Positions 45,333 to 58,419 of a stretch of 64,000 nucleotides of DNA are shown here, piece by piece. The stretch lies in assembly GCF_029227915.1 (NCBI RefSeq), contig NC_079875.1, positions 11,343,001-11,407,000 of the forward strand, in the 5' to 3' direction. This DNA comes from Hydractinia symbiolongicarpus. Taxonomy: Eukaryota > Cnidaria > Hydrozoa > Anthoathecata > Hydractiniidae. A model generated the notes under the pieces. The model worked only from the letters and a program-made list of their open reading frames with translations, ran no database searches and was not told the DNA's origin. How positions within the stretch are numbered: the stretch's first letter is position 1; each line of letters starts with the position of its first letter. A program made the translations under genes and the position numbers.

Positions 45333-46849
45333 ACTCTGACGAGTGCGTCGTTAAGACAGCTTTCTGAATGCTTGTGGAACACCACATTTAATATTGAAAA
45401 CTGTCATATATTGTTTTAGGAGGCCCTAAAGTATCATCTAGCTATTGCAAGGAATTAAACATCTACGGAGGGACAAGAAAGCTGTCTAAAAATGCGAAAA
45501 TGGTTGCTATGTGCGTTACTATGCATTGATATTGCGGTTGGGTGGAAAAAGTGCCAGAATGCGCAATAAAAACCTAAATTTGTCATAACCACTACTTGCC
45601 ACGGTATTTTAAGATGAATTTGCTGTCAGAAAACAGTTAATTGAGTGTGCGGGTTTTTAGAATTCACAACACACTTTTTAAAAGAAACCAATACAATTTT
45701 TATCACGACATGAAACAATACGATAATGAAGTAAAGAAAAACAAATAAAACGAGCACTGAGCACTACTTTTGCTGGTAATAACTCTCAATTGAAAGGAGG
45801 CGTCTAATTGAAGGGAGACGCTTATTGGAAGCATTAAAATATTCAGGAATAGTTTACCTATAAGCTGATCGCTGTTCAGTAAAAATGGAACTTGGGGCTC
45901 ATCTTATCTCAAAAAAATCAACACTAAAAACAAAATCACACTACAATGTTCATTGAGAATATTTTTCCGGGCAACAACGTCCATCTTCAACATTTTTCTT
46001 CGTAATATCTTCATTAACTTCGTAATATCTTCATTAACTTCTTCGTAAAGATCTAGAAATTTGAAAAAATTAATATCTAAGTTACAAGCTTTTGAACAAA
46101 CTGTGATACTGGCCAGCCAAATTTGACTGGGCGCTTAATATGGCGTAGAATTTGTACGTGTTTGGCTGTTACTCGATGGTTGTCTATTACAGAAGAACAA
46201 AATGTAAAAAATATCATAAGTGGAACGGAATACATTTTTACATCTTTTCTCACCTATTTCCTTTCCACAGCTGCCTTTACCTAAGACACCAGGCAGGCCA
46301 CAATTCGTCTTCATAAAAAGAGACCAAGAGATATAGCTAGAGAACTCCTGTCACGATTAGTGAGAAAAGGAAAGTAAATACACCTGTATTAGTTGAAAGA
46401 CTGACATAACGCCGGATGCATCCTTTTGGTTTGCCGTTCTTACAAAACAAGTTCTCGCAAAAATTTATAATTTAAGCGGTTAGGATATAAACAACACATC
46501 CTACAGGTTCAACCGTTAGGGATAGTGACTATTTCGTCATGATGAGCATCCTATCATCTTTGGTAGATGTCAAAAGTTCAATAACTCAGAAAAAGGAATG
46601 TTGACTTAATAGTTGTTATGGAGCGCTTTATTTTTTTTATACTAATTCCAGACAGATTTATTGGAATTAGTATAAAAGAAATAATTTTGCATCTCTTTAA
46701 TAATAAACATCGTCCGTCTGTCTGTTTGCAACGGTGCTAACCGTTTGGAGCCCTGCTAGCACAGGGACAAGTTTTCGCTGTGGTAAATTAAAGGAAAAAT
46801 GAGGGGAAAAAGAAGCTACAAGTCACAAAGACAATCATACCCACTTTTT
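45333..46849. other. Non-coding right flank of the Polinton
   Basis: AT-rich, no gene seen. A 12-bp inverted repeat (AGACAGCTTTCT at 45353-45364 and its complement at 45476-45487) may belong to the element's end. A short GGAGGCGTCTAATTGAAG tandem lies near 45797. Confidence 0.45.
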
Positions 46850-49800
46850 TCACGCTGTATTCTCTTCATCTTCACTTGTCACTCTTGCACGAACACCTTC
46901 ACCAGTTGAATGAGACACAACAGGAGGGGAAGTTGGGCCGCTAAAACCAAAAACAAAACATATACCGTGGATGGTTAAATAAGGTAAATACTTAAATTAA
47001 ATATAAATAAGTCCCCATTACTGAGTAGTGAGAAAAATCCATTCTTGAAACACTCGTCGTTTCATAACCATAACTATGTCTACTATTGATAAGGAATGTG
47101 AAAGAAAATGAAATTGAAGTTTAACTTCTTGCACATGATAACACTGTTGAACAGGAGGTAACTACAAAAACATCATAGTCAATACTTTGTAACACAGTTA
47201 CTAATACACCTTCCAGAAAGATCGTCATTTTAAAGTCAACTCTAGCGAATTTTGATTATCACCACCTTGAATACAAGTAGGAAGCTCACCAAAGTTCAAC
47301 ATTGGTATGTGGAGACTTGTTCCCACGTTTGTTGCAACAGACTTTTTAACTAAAATAATAAATTAGCACATACTTAAGTATTTCACTTGATATTACGTGA
47401 AATGTATGTTTGAAATATATAATACCACATATGCTATTTTACCAAAAACGGAACAAACGAAATAGTGTTTTTTGCATTTGAAATGTTTTTTTGATAAATT
47501 TTCAGCATAAAAAATCTTAAGTTCAATCACTGTATAATTTGAATGGTTGAAAAGGTAAAACATAAACAAAGAGTAATAATATTGAAGCAGCAACGTAACA
47601 AACCCAACGAAATTTACAAGCTTCAGGGAAAAAGCAAATCTGGTTCAAAATGTGTTGATATACAATAAAAAGAAACTGGTAGAGTACCTGCCATTAAAGT
47701 AACAATTTTATTAAAACGAGCAATACGACCAATACGTTTTGTTAAAGATAACTCTGCCACACAAAAGTACTTTCCACTATGGTAGCCGCGTACATTGGAT
47801 ATATTAAGAGACGAATATGCATATGAATTTTTTTTGTCAGGGTATTCAACAATGTTTGTGTCAAGGCTAACATCAGTGTCATTTGGAAGTTTTCCTGTGT
47901 TCGTACCGTATTTCCAAACCAAATTCATCCCTATCACAGGCTCTCCCAAGACAACGGAAATCTTACAAGACATTGTCAAAGAGGTGCCTAGCTCTGCTGT
48001 AAATTTATCTTTATTGACAGTGATATTTGGGACACTAGTTTCTAGAATAAAATTAGGTATATTACATTAATGTTCGTGAGACTGCTGTTTGTAAAAAGAA
48101 TAGTATATGTTCTACGCAATCGTATTCTTGATGTTGGTTGTTACTTTAAAACAGAAAACCATAAACAATCTTCTTGCGTAATCTTATACTGATTTTTGGA
48201 ACATTCAAATGGAGAAATGAAATTTAAAAATGTTTAAAAATTAGTTTATTTCTTGCAATGACAAAAAATATATGCAGTTATCATTCTAAATTTTGTAGGT
48301 TCACTTTGAAATATGAACTGTTTGATACAAATAACTTGTAATCTCAGATTTCCTGAGAAGAACAAAAAAATTAGAAAAGTGGATTGTAAAATAAAAGATT
48401 ACTTACTAGGTATGATGAAGAAATTTATCAGATAAGAACTAGATCTTCTATCGTAGCGACACATTTTAATACCATCTTTTTTTTCATCATTAAGTGTTAA
48501 ATTTTTTATCAAAGCTGTGACTAATGTGGTATCATTTTTTTCTAAATGTGATGTGCAGAAACTAATAAACAAGCTGGAGAAATGTGTTGTTAAAATCATT
48601 ACAGAGTAGAACTTGGCATTACGCTGCTACAATACAAAAACAGAAGAAGTTATATGTACCAAAATATTCTTTCATATAAATAATATGGTCTGAAGATGGA
48701 ACTTCAAGTTCGTCCGAAGTATGGAAAGTTAGATTAAGTGGTCCTTTATTTGTCTTGTCATGAGCATAACAGTATAAGCGTAAATCGGATCCAACCAACG
48801 GATATAGGTTGTCTGCCCAAGCACGCATATTATAATCTAGAAATAGCAGAAAAAATGTTATACAACTTTCCTTATTTCAGAAAATTATGCAACTTCTCTA
48901 TCTAAATTCCACACAGGAGTTAATTTGATTTTTCTTTCATTCTGGAAATGTTAAGGGTCAGTAAAAACAAATTGAAAAGATATTTGTCTTTCAAAAAAAC
49001 CATTGTGTGAATTTTTAGACCAAGTCTATTTAAAACGATCACAGCTGGACACTAGCAGAGATAAGTTTTTGATTTCTAGTTTCACCTGTTGTTTAACGTC
49101 TTTACAGAACACAGTTTGGCTACATGTCTGTTCATTTAAACATATTTAGGGGCCGTTTACACGTAAAATTATACTGCGAGACGAGTTAACCCGTTTCTAA
49201 TGAAAATCCTCATAACATTTACGTGTTCAGGTGGGATGAAATCTCATCCTGGGATGACATGACTGTTAAACAGTTAGGCTCAACTTACGGAACAGGGATC
49301 CTATGTTCCAGGGACTTTTGTTCACTGCAATCGAGTGATATTCGTGCTTTATTATACCAAGCCTGGAAATTTGGTAAAAGCGATCGTTTCGTTTCAGTGA
49401 CATGTTGGCAAAGCAATAAAGACAGTAGCAATGTTTTACTTTATTTAAGGGGATTATGAAATATTTTGTGAGACTACCGGTGGAAAAGAAAAAACGTTTT
49501 GATAATTTCTGTTAGATTCAAATCACGGTAACGATGGATTGTTTTCCTGGACTCAACAAATTTCCAGGGCTGTAAATCAGTTCAAACAAAGCTCAGCTGT
49601 CAAAAATGTGTTCTAGTTTTCGTATTCGAAATGCACAGCCAATATTAGATATATATAATAAATAATTAGCGAATAACTCACAAAACAATGTATCACAAGG
49701 GCCATGTTTCTCAAGCCTAATGTTTTAGTTATAAATAAATAGTTACAAAGTTTAGTTACAAATATATATATATATATATATGTCAACCAAAGTGAATTCC

Positions 49801-50439
49801 AGTTTTAGCCATTCTAACCGTAAAACATCTGATTTGGTAGCTACCAATAAATCTACATAGATATTTTAGCTGATCTGAATTATAGAGTAAACTACCTTCA
49901 GTTAAAAAACACATGTGTGAACAATAGAGAAAACCACAATATTCGTGATTCAGGGGTTCTGCCGATGCCTGAATTTAGGGGATCTGATCCCAGGATCCCT
50001 GATTTGTAGATTGAGCGTAACTGTGAAATCGCGTAACTGTGAAATCAATGTGTAATGCTTTAGTTAGACAGGAGAGAAATGGTATCACAGTTTCTCTCAT
50101 CTACACCACCCACATTTTTGAATATGTCTAGCTAGCTAGGAGGGAAACTGTGATGTTATTTTCCTTGGCCTTATGTGCAGTGATGGTCAAAGGTTTTTAA
50201 GGTCATTTCAACTGAATGTAACTGAGTGAAAAGTCATTAGCTAGCAAGCTATATGTGGAAATTAATTTTGCACATTTGTAAAACTGGGTGGGGCAAGACT
50301 GGCAAGAGAAGAGCTAGCTAGCTATATAGCTAGCTATTTAAACAAAAATTGATAAGAATTATATACCTAAAAATTGCTGCTGCACTGCAGTGATTAAGAA
50401 GGCCAACGAAAACGAATATAAGCAAAACTTGAGTGACAT
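46850..50439 (-). CDS. Immunoglobulin-superfamily gene, Alr-like (partial model)
   Basis: Exon 1 (50439-50367) encodes a signal peptide, MSLKFCLYSFSLAFLITA. Its phase-1 donor fits the acceptor of 48836-48660, which starts an Ig-like domain (PLVGSDLRLYCYAHD). The block 48626-48407 supplies the end of that domain (DEKKDGIKMCRYD) but does not join cleanly: only 33 bp and a phase mismatch separate the pieces, so one lesion or a missed exon is possible. Exon 48041-47688 is a clear second Ig domain (LTMSCKIS, LVWKYG, YHSGKYFCVA). A likely part of a third domain starts at 47349 and a terminal exon at 46940-46850. No sure transmembrane exon found. A cell-surface adhesion or recognition role is likely; the likeness to hydrozoan Alr genes is inference. 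Confidence 0.6.
50300..50338. repeat. GCTAGCTA-type short repeat
   Basis: An interrupted GCTA/TAGC tract just downstream of the signal-peptide exon, in its intron. Similar GCTAGCTAG islands occur at about 50131 and 54784. Confidence 0.7.
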
Positions 50440-50661
50440 TTTGTCCAAATATCACAACGAAACGACTCGCCCTTCCAAATTTGTTGTTATTGTGACTTCG
50501 ACTTTTTCTTTGCTCTGCCCTCTGACCCCAAAACAAAAGGAAAACATTAGGTCAATCATTATGTAAAGCTTTATCAACAATGACCTCCAAGTGTGCAGTA
50601 TAAAAGCCATCTGTCACATTTATTAAAGAAAACTTGGTTCTTGTAGGAAACCTAAGTTAAA

Positions 50662-51106
50662 GGAAGATGCTTTATCCAAAATGTCATTCCGTGGTTTAAA
50701 ATTTTAAAAGTAACTCTTATTTAAAATACTTCGGCATTAACACGTGCGTGGTGCCTCAGGCTTTTTCCGCGAATTCCTGCTAAATGCGCACCCAATGCAT
50801 TTCGGTATTACGCAACAATACGTCATATTTGAATAACGTAATTCTAATAATAATTTAAATTTAAAACCACGGAATCTTATTTTTATGGCATTCCAAAGTC
50901 ACATTAATACAGTTATCTTAGGATAACAAATGTTATCTTAAGATAACTGTATTAATGTGACTTTGGAATGCGTGCATATTCACATTAATGTCCTGATTGT
51001 AAGATAACTCGAGTAATCTTAAGATAACATATTAATGTGATAATTATATCTTTACTTTGTAGTTATCTTGAGATTAGATAAAGATTTTTTGGATAAAGCA
51101 TCTTCC
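50662..51106. mobile_element. MITE with 8-bp target-site duplication and 33-bp hairpin
   Basis: Perfect 16-bp terminal inverted repeats (GGAAGATGCTTTATCC at both ends) are flanked by the exact 8-bp duplication AAGTTAAA (50654-50661 and 51107-51114). Inside lies a perfect 33-bp inverted repeat (50888-50920 with 50939-50971) around an 18-base loop. The 8-bp duplication points to a hAT-like or similar DNA transposase supplied in trans. Confidence 0.88.
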
Positions 51107-51119
51107 AAGTTAAACGCAG

Positions 51120-51310
51120 TGGCTATTCATACGTGACCGTACTTTAATATTTTTTTTCTATTCGTACGTGACTCTCACGTACTTTAATATTTTTTTTCTA
51201 TTCGTACGTGACTCTCACGTACTTTAATATTTTTTTTCTATTCGTACGTGACATTCGTGTACTTTATTATTTTCTTTACACTCGTACGGGAAACTCACGT
51301 ACTTTATTTA
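51120..51310. repeat. Tandem repeat, about 41-bp unit
   Basis: About five units, each holding TTCGTACGTGACTCTCACGT and an AT-rich spacer (ACTTTAATATTTTTTTTC). It begins right next to the MITE's right flank. Confidence 0.85.
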
Positions 51311-51399
51311 TTTAAAATGAATCTGGGGGAATTAAAAGAAATTTAGAGAAATTCACAGTATGTACATATTTACAAAAGAGCATTCTTAGCAACCTTTTT

Positions 51400-52091
51400 C
51401 ATGTTTATCTGATTTTATGGCTGCGGTGTGTCGTACGGAGCAAGGTTTGCAGAACCAGATCCTAGCTGCTGGCATTTTGTTCTGTCAATACAAGATAGAT
51501 GGCACCAGCACTGACAACCATCACATCCCACAGACGTTTCCTCGGAAAGATCGTTGTTGCAAACTTCGCAAAACCATTTCTTATTTTTTGTGTTTTTTTT
51601 AAACATGCTTCCACGCAGCTTTACCACACAAGTGTTGGATCACATTGGTGGGTTCATTACCTGAAACTTTTTGAAATAATCGAGCAGCTCTGTGGTTTCG
51701 TTCTATGTTAAGTGTGTTTATGCACTTCAACATATCTTTAAGAAACTGCAGAGCACAAGATATCTCTTTCCGTCATGTCTTTATCAATGACTGCTACTTC
51801 TATCTGATTATGGTTAGGATTGTGTTTCTTGAAACATTCACTCATGCGGACAATTGTCGATTTCTCCTCATTCATTACTATCCAAACACCCACAATCTCG
51901 CTTTCTCCATTTGCATCCACGCATATTAACAAATATACTGGCATTCGCAAATCATTTAATTTGTAGGTTGCGTCTAACATAAGCAGGTCTGGGTAAGCAG
52001 AAAAAGCTGTTCTCATCTCCATGTCCTGATAGTATATAGCGTTCAATGTATCTTCGCTGTCAACAATAACTTCCACAGTGGCTCCTTAAAT
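51400..52091 (-). pseudogene. MULE/ZSWIM-like transposase-derived gene with PHD finger, broken
   Basis: The first frame (to 51738) has PDLLMLDATYKLNDLRMPVY and a VDANGESEIVGVWIV block, the RNase-H-like core style of MULE and ZSWIM3-like proteins. The signal continues in another frame (FLKDMLKCINTLNIERNH, ending near 51605). A third frame then has a PHD finger (CEVCNNDLSEETSVGCDGC, CWCHLSC), whose last zinc pair (FCKPC) falls out of frame near 51450. Three frames and no start mean a pseudogene. Related genes derive from domesticated transposases. Confidence 0.6.
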
Positions 52092-52099
52092 AGAAAGTA

Positions 52100-54279
52100 A
52101 TCATCTTTCACGTCATTTAAAAAAATTAAAAATTAATACCCGGAAATATTTTTTTTCTTGAATTGCAAAATTAACTAGCTGCGAAAATTAAGGTAGTACA
52201 TCAATTTAAAAATTTAAATTCTTAACAGGCACACTTATCATTTCCCTGATAAGACTCTCGACTTCATTTTTACTTCTACCTGCCATTTTCGCCTGGATAT
52301 TGTGAAGCAAGCAAGGTTAGCAACTAAGCAACTAAGATTAATTTTGTTAATAATTATAAATGTATTTTTGTGCTATGGCTTTTTGTAATAAGAATAATAG
52401 AAGTAGCGCTGGAAAGCTTCCTTTGCCAGTCTTCCAACAGACAAGAAAAAACGAGCTGCGTGTACTCATTAACAGAGTCAATACCTTTCAGTCGAGTTTT
52501 AATCACTAGAATGTTTTGATCAACGTTGGCAAAAAAGACTTTGGCAATTCTAAATCTCTGTCTACTTGTCTTTGCATTAGGCCATATGAAAATTCTGGTA
52601 TAGGTGCTCGCTCTTCTACGTTGCGTCTATAACTTTTCTATTATATTTGTGGTACACTAGGCAAGGGATTTACGGGATTTTATTTTGTTCTGCGCGCGTT
52701 GTTGATTCTTCTTTCTTTTTTTTTCTTTTTTCCTTTCTTCTATTAATCTATTTTATTTTATTTTTCGTGTCGCGTTTCATTCTCATATCAAAGAACGCTA
52801 TAGGACCTGGGATCGAGGTTGCTTGATTTATTATTATAATAAGCCCAGGGTTGTGTTTTTGTACCCGTTCTTTCTATTTTTACTTCCGCATGGTCGTGAT
52901 TATTAACGCTGCCAATAGTCTAGTCATAAAATGAAGTTTTTGCAAATCTTCTAAATTAAATTTCAGAGTCTAACTCTTCTAACCAACACAAACTCTTAGG
53001 GATTACAGCGCGGCATTTTTCGAAAGAGTAAAATAAAATGTCGCCCGCCATGGTTTGCTCTGATAGCCCTAAATAGCTTCTTTTTCACTTTAAAATATAC
53101 TTTCCGGCGCCGCAACCCGTCTCCTGTGGGCATTGAAGTCTCTACACAAGTCAGAAAGAGTCAATCTCGTTTTGAGAGCATCGGAATAGCTAAAAAGGCC
53201 ACGGTTCACTGCTAAGCTATTGCTTCAACTTCCATTCTCATCCTCATATCAGCTTTCCCAGCTAGAGTCTGATTCACTGTCAGGTTTTGTAGACTTTTTA
53301 CTGACCGAAACTTCAAAACTAAGAAAGCCCACAACTTTTTCACGGGAACTCAGTTTTAAAAAGGGAAGTAAAGAACAAGTGTTTACTTATCTTCAGTATA
53401 TACCTGTTACAAACTCATCTTCAGTACCCGTTACAAATGTTGAAAAAACAACAACCGCTTTGTCATATAAAAAACCGCTTTGTATATAAAAACATGGGCC
53501 AACGGCAGAGTCAGCGAAATTATCATCCGGGAGTTGACGTCACAAGCCCTCCCGCGAAGGAATTTATTTACAATCGGGACACAAGATGGCGACTGGCACG
53601 AAGCTTCTTCTTCAGCTAATATTTTACAACTTCAACAACGAATATCTTGCGAACAAATCAAAATAAGTACAAAAGAATTTTTTTTTCGTTATTAGTACAA
53701 TATTTTGAGTTGATTTTCGAATACTTTTTTGAAAGTGGGAGGTTTTTAACAACTTCCCGGGTTTTTGAAACGTCCTTTTTGAAATTTATTTATTTAAATT
53801 GAACCACTCCATCTCAGGTGGGAAAAATATTTACAACACTATAAAAGGGTTACACCCGAACGAAACAGCGTTCCTATCAACCTCCTCCCCGGGGCATCTT
53901 ATTGCGGCCCCATAAAGGGCGGCTCTTAGTCCGCCAGGCGTGAATAAAAATATTTTTTTGCTGAGCGAAATCTTGCGTTTCGTGCTGTGGTACTTGATTT
54001 CGTGTAAACAAACTACTTAAGTAGTACAGCTTCGAAGTAGCACAAACTTTAAAATAAACGAATAGAACCTAATAAAAATTAATTGTGAAGCTGTACTTAA
54101 AAGCCAGGTTTGTCATGGCGGGGACCATAGAAAGGTTTGTGTGAGTATCACCTTTCATGCGATGATGACAGTGATCTGGAAGAATCTTTTAATGATGACA
54201 ACTTTATACATTCTTGCATTACATAGCTGTGAAAAATACTTTGTTGATAATGTTGATAGCTACGCTAGATCAATTTCCC
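52100..54279. other. Mostly non-coding region
   Basis: No gene recognised. An 89-codon + frame at 53220-53489 and its neighbours lack introns, motifs or codon signal that I can trust. A mildly CpG-richer block lies at about 53100-53130 and 53880-53950. Confidence 0.4.
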
Positions 54280-54287
54280 TGCTGGAC

Positions 54288-54735
54288 AAGAGGGTGCCGA
54301 TAAGCCGCAAACGCCCGCATATATACGGGCGAGTTCGGGCGACATTTCAAATAAAATTGGCGTTTGCCCCCCGAAATCGCCCGGAACATTCCCGAAATGC
54401 AATTCCTTGTAACAAACCATGCGGACGATATTTGGGAAGAAGGCGCTTGAAGAGAAAGGAGTTAATATAGTTCATATATAAGTTATTTATAAAGTAAACT
54501 TTATCAAAAACCATCAAAAACAGTTCTTTTAAGAACTTCACTACCACATAGTAAGTTTATTTTAATTTTTATAGTTTTTTTGAATCACATTAGTGTCTGT
54601 TTTTTTTCTTTATCAGGCATTATTCGGGCCTATGCGGGTTTTTTCGGGCGAATCCTTATATTTTTTTCAAAACGCCGAACTCGCCCGAAAACGCCCGCAC
54701 TTTTTACGGCGTATGCGGCTTATCGGCACCCTCGT
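54288..54735. mobile_element. MITE with GAGGGTGCCGATAAGCCGCA ends, 8-bp TSD
   Basis: Terminal inverted repeats of about 22 bp, and inner inverted arms rich in CGGGCG. Exact duplication TGCTGGAC at 54280-54287 and 54736-54743. The outermost bases (A[A/C]GAGGGTG) match those of the element at 60096-60455, suggesting the same transposase group. Confidence 0.88.
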
Positions 54736-54743
54736 TGCTGGAC

Positions 54744-55890
54744 TCATCATTTGAACACTGCTAAAAAGCCTACACCCTGGAGGTAGCTAGCTATATGTGT
54801 ATGTAATGTAAGTAGCTGCAGTATTTTAATTGTTTTTCTTTATGTAAAGTTCTGTAAAGTCCTGTAAAGTAGTCACCCCTGAAATTCAGCTGTGCAAAAA
54901 GAATGTGTAAGTTTGGATTTGGGAAAGAGAGAGCACTCGCATTTTTTTAAAAGTCCAATTGACGTTCGGCTAAACTTCAGAAAATGTACACAAAAAAAAA
55001 ATAATAAAATATAAGTGCGTATTTGCGTTTGCAGCTTTTATATGACAAACAAGATTTCTCTGCACAAATTCTACAGTTGCTCCTGGCGTTCTCCACGAAA
55101 CCACCCATCCACCATGACAAACGTCCATGTAGCTTTGCAGCAACAAAGGTTTATGAGCTTGTTCACACAAAGTAATGTAGCTAGCATGCTCAAAAAAAAA
55201 GGAGGCGGAGAGGTAGTCTAAAAGCGTATCAAAGTGTACAAGGGGAAGGGGGTCTTCGAAGGGCTTACATATCTATATAGTTAGCTACGCTTTAAAAAAT
55301 TATTGCGGTTTTTTTAGGTATCTTTTCTGCAAGAAATGCGTGGTTATTTCAGCTTAACACCTTAGACCTGCCACAGTTACCAATTGTCCTTTTTTCAAGT
55401 AACGTGTTATAATTAATAGTCATTAAGTTGATTTTTCATGGGAGGGGTAATCTGTAACTCGGGAAAGGGGTAAGTCGAAAGCAAAGCATACAATGGAGTA
55501 TAAGATTGACGATTTATAATATGTACGCATTTTTGAATAGACCCATTATAGTAGTTGTTGACAAATGATTTTTGTCTGTTTTACCCGCATGTGACTGGTT
55601 AATCCTTGAAATATAACTTCATTTTTGGATTGCTTATTTGATCAATTATATACTTTTTTAGAGTCAAAAAAAGGACAAATTTAATGGAGATCCTAACTGG
55701 AAATATAAAGGACGTACTTGTAAATGATTAAAGGAAAAGTCCTTCTGATACGTTACAACCAATAAACCACAAGGTCTTTTGGCTTAAACTTGCAGAAAAA
55801 CTTGCCACCATTAACATGAACTGATGCATATATCTATAGATTTTGTTTTTGCAGATTATGCCTTTAAATTTTTTAAACTATAAATTTGAT
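54744..55890. other. Non-coding region
   Basis: AT-rich; short ORFs only. It includes a TAGCTAGCTATA island near 54784 and a GCTAGC site near 55180. Confidence 0.45.
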
Positions 55891-55942
55891 TTAAAAAATA
55901 TTAAAGCTGCAGGTATAGACCTGCAGCTTTAATATTTTTAAA
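55891..55942. repeat. 24-bp near-perfect hairpin
   Basis: TTAAAGCTGCAGGT and its complement, extended by A/T-rich arms, around a 4-base loop. The arms differ by one base in an A/T run. Possibly the collapsed remnant of a MITE. Confidence 0.85.
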
Positions 55943-58410
55943 GTAACCGTTGGCCTGATTTTTTTTATATTTTTATGTTGTATGATATATACTTTTACAT
56001 TTTTTATGCGTGTGTCTGAACAAAGTGTTATTTGTCCTAAAATCTTATTTTTTGATTGGGATTTTTTAATTCCTTTTTTAAATAAATATTTATAAAGTTT
56101 TATTTTAAATGCTTCACAGACTGCATTTTAAACATTTTGAAAGTATCAATTGTGCATGCAAAACAGTATAAATATAATCCAATTTATAGTGAGGTAGAAT
56201 GTGGCAAGAAATTCATCCGTATATCACTGTATATAATACTGTGCAAAATAATTCTTTAAAAAACTTAACTGGAAATATTTTGTTATTCTTTCCGGATCCT
56301 AATAGTTATAGACCGTTTGTTGCTCTTGCAAAAATCCACTAGAAACAAAGTCGAATGTGCATGTAACTTCCAGATTTAAACCTAGCTTGCGGAGGTAGAA
56401 TGTGCACACGTGATCAGATAAAACTGAGTATCCTTTCATTGTGCACTTCGCGTGTTGGTGCAACCTCGACCCCAGGGTTTATAAAAAGAGAACCAGCCCT
56501 GGGGTAAAGGTTGGTGTTGGGGCTAATCATCGCTTTGGAAAATAACGGTTGCATATGTATCAGCTTTGAAAGAACAACTGTCGTATCATGGTAAACAAGG
56601 GCGGCAAGTAGTTGCAACTATATACTAGTATCTTTTTTCAGATATCTATCTATCTCTTCAATAATACCCGTCGTCTGTCTGTCTGTGTGTCCGCGAAAGC
56701 CGTGTCCCGTAACGGAAACACAAAATTTTTAAAATGAGCATCAATACCAAATGCGATATATTTCTGTCCATTTTGTTGCAACGGGTTAATTTAAACGACG
56801 GGAGAACCCGTGCATTTTTCCACGAATGCGAATAATAATAATAACAAACAACAAATTTTAATGTTAAATTTGTATGTCAAGCCAAGGGATACTTGAATGT
56901 AAAGCATCTGGACACCAACAATTAGTGAGGTTTTGTCAACAAAAAGGAAGCCAGGAAATCTGATTGACAAATATTCCGTGTGTGGTTAAGAAAAGTAGTG
57001 AAATTGTTGGACATCTTTCGCTAGGAAAAGATGAAAAACTGTTTTTCACTTTTTGAGAGCATTGTCTTGGTAAAGGGGAAATCTGTTAAACTTAGGTGAC
57101 AGTGATAGGATACAAGTTCCGTGTATTTCGAAAGGAATTTATTGATATTTTACAGAAAACATTATTGTGTTATAGTGAATTGTTAGAAAATAAATTATTT
57201 TCTAAAAAATATGTAATATTTTTACCTTTTTTTACTAACAATGACAATGTCTCCAATGTGATGCATGAAAAACTGCTATGATCATATTTTTTGGCATACT
57301 TGCGAGAGCTCTCTCTTTTAACAAGTTGCGGTCTAATAGAATGTTTGACTATGTTTTGAAAAAATCATTGGAGCACCACAACCACTGCCAAATTTATCAA
57401 AATTACTCTCTCTTAATTTTTGCTTTTTGTTAGAAGAGTTGTCTTTCACAGCTTTCAAATACTTTTCTTTATTTTTGACCCAGGTCGAAATTGTAGTTGG
57501 GAGTACCGCATATTTGATAAAAACATCTTTGTTTTAAAGCCCTTTCTCTATTTCTTTTTGCTTTGTACTTTTCATTCAATGTTTTTACAGTAAGCTTCCT
57601 TTTGATATGTCCAGAGTAAAACGTAGGTAAAAGATCACGAAGTGGAGAAAGAGACATTCTGTAAAGCCTTTGAAAAGTAAACAAAAACGAAACCGGTTCC
57701 TATCAGCGGCATTTTTTGAAAAGTTCGAGATAAAGATTGTAATTTGTCCAAATGGAGACCGTAAATAATGCTGACGGGACCGAAGTTTTTCAATATTCGG
57801 AATACCTGGTCGGATTTTACAGGCTCTAATAAAAAAGCGTGAGCAATTTTGGTCTTGTGCTAAACAGAACGAAATTTTCTCGAAAGAAGGCAATGAAATC
57901 TTGCAAAGCGTGACAGTAAAATACGATGTAATTCTTAAGCAGCCTGCTGATTTTATTTTCGCAAAGATACAGCTATCTTTCAATAACATTTAGCGCAAAT
58001 TTTCCTAAGTTGTTGGCACAATTCCGTTGGCAGCTTCGCTCCGAGGCCTTTCTTTTTATAAAATCTCGGTATTAAAATGAAGAATTTCAAGTAGGATTAT
58101 AATCATCACATGAAATATTATTCCAGCCCAGGTGGTGATGTATTCATTTAAGCTTTTTTGTAACAACCAGTAAAATCCGTTCTGACTGAGACTGGTTGTT
58201 CTTATTTTTCGTGCCTTTCCCAAGCATGATTTGTTTTTGCTTTTCTTAATAGTTAGTTTTCTTAATGTTCCTAATAATTGCTCTTAATAGTTCGTGCTGT
58301 CTCTTATCAATAAAACGACAATTTTGACTGCTTAATTGTCCCGCCAAACTCGTTGAGATTTCAGTTTTGTAACAAACAAGTCAAAAAAAATGAAAAAAAG
58401 ACTAGTTCGG
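55943..58410. other. Mostly non-coding; one 134-codon minus ORF without family
   Basis: The minus frame 57989-57585 has no recognisable domain and is not supported as a gene. Around 56464 lies a member of the CTCGTCCCCAGG foldback family (arms CCCCAGGG and CCCTGGGG). Near 56660 there is a CCGTCTGTCTGT block also seen near 46708. Confidence 0.4.
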
Positions 58411-58419
58411 GATGAAACA

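Noticed and set aside
57585-57989. 134-codon minus ORF as a gene
   Set aside because: No domain, no splice context, no related sequence in the window; could be chance in AT-rich DNA.
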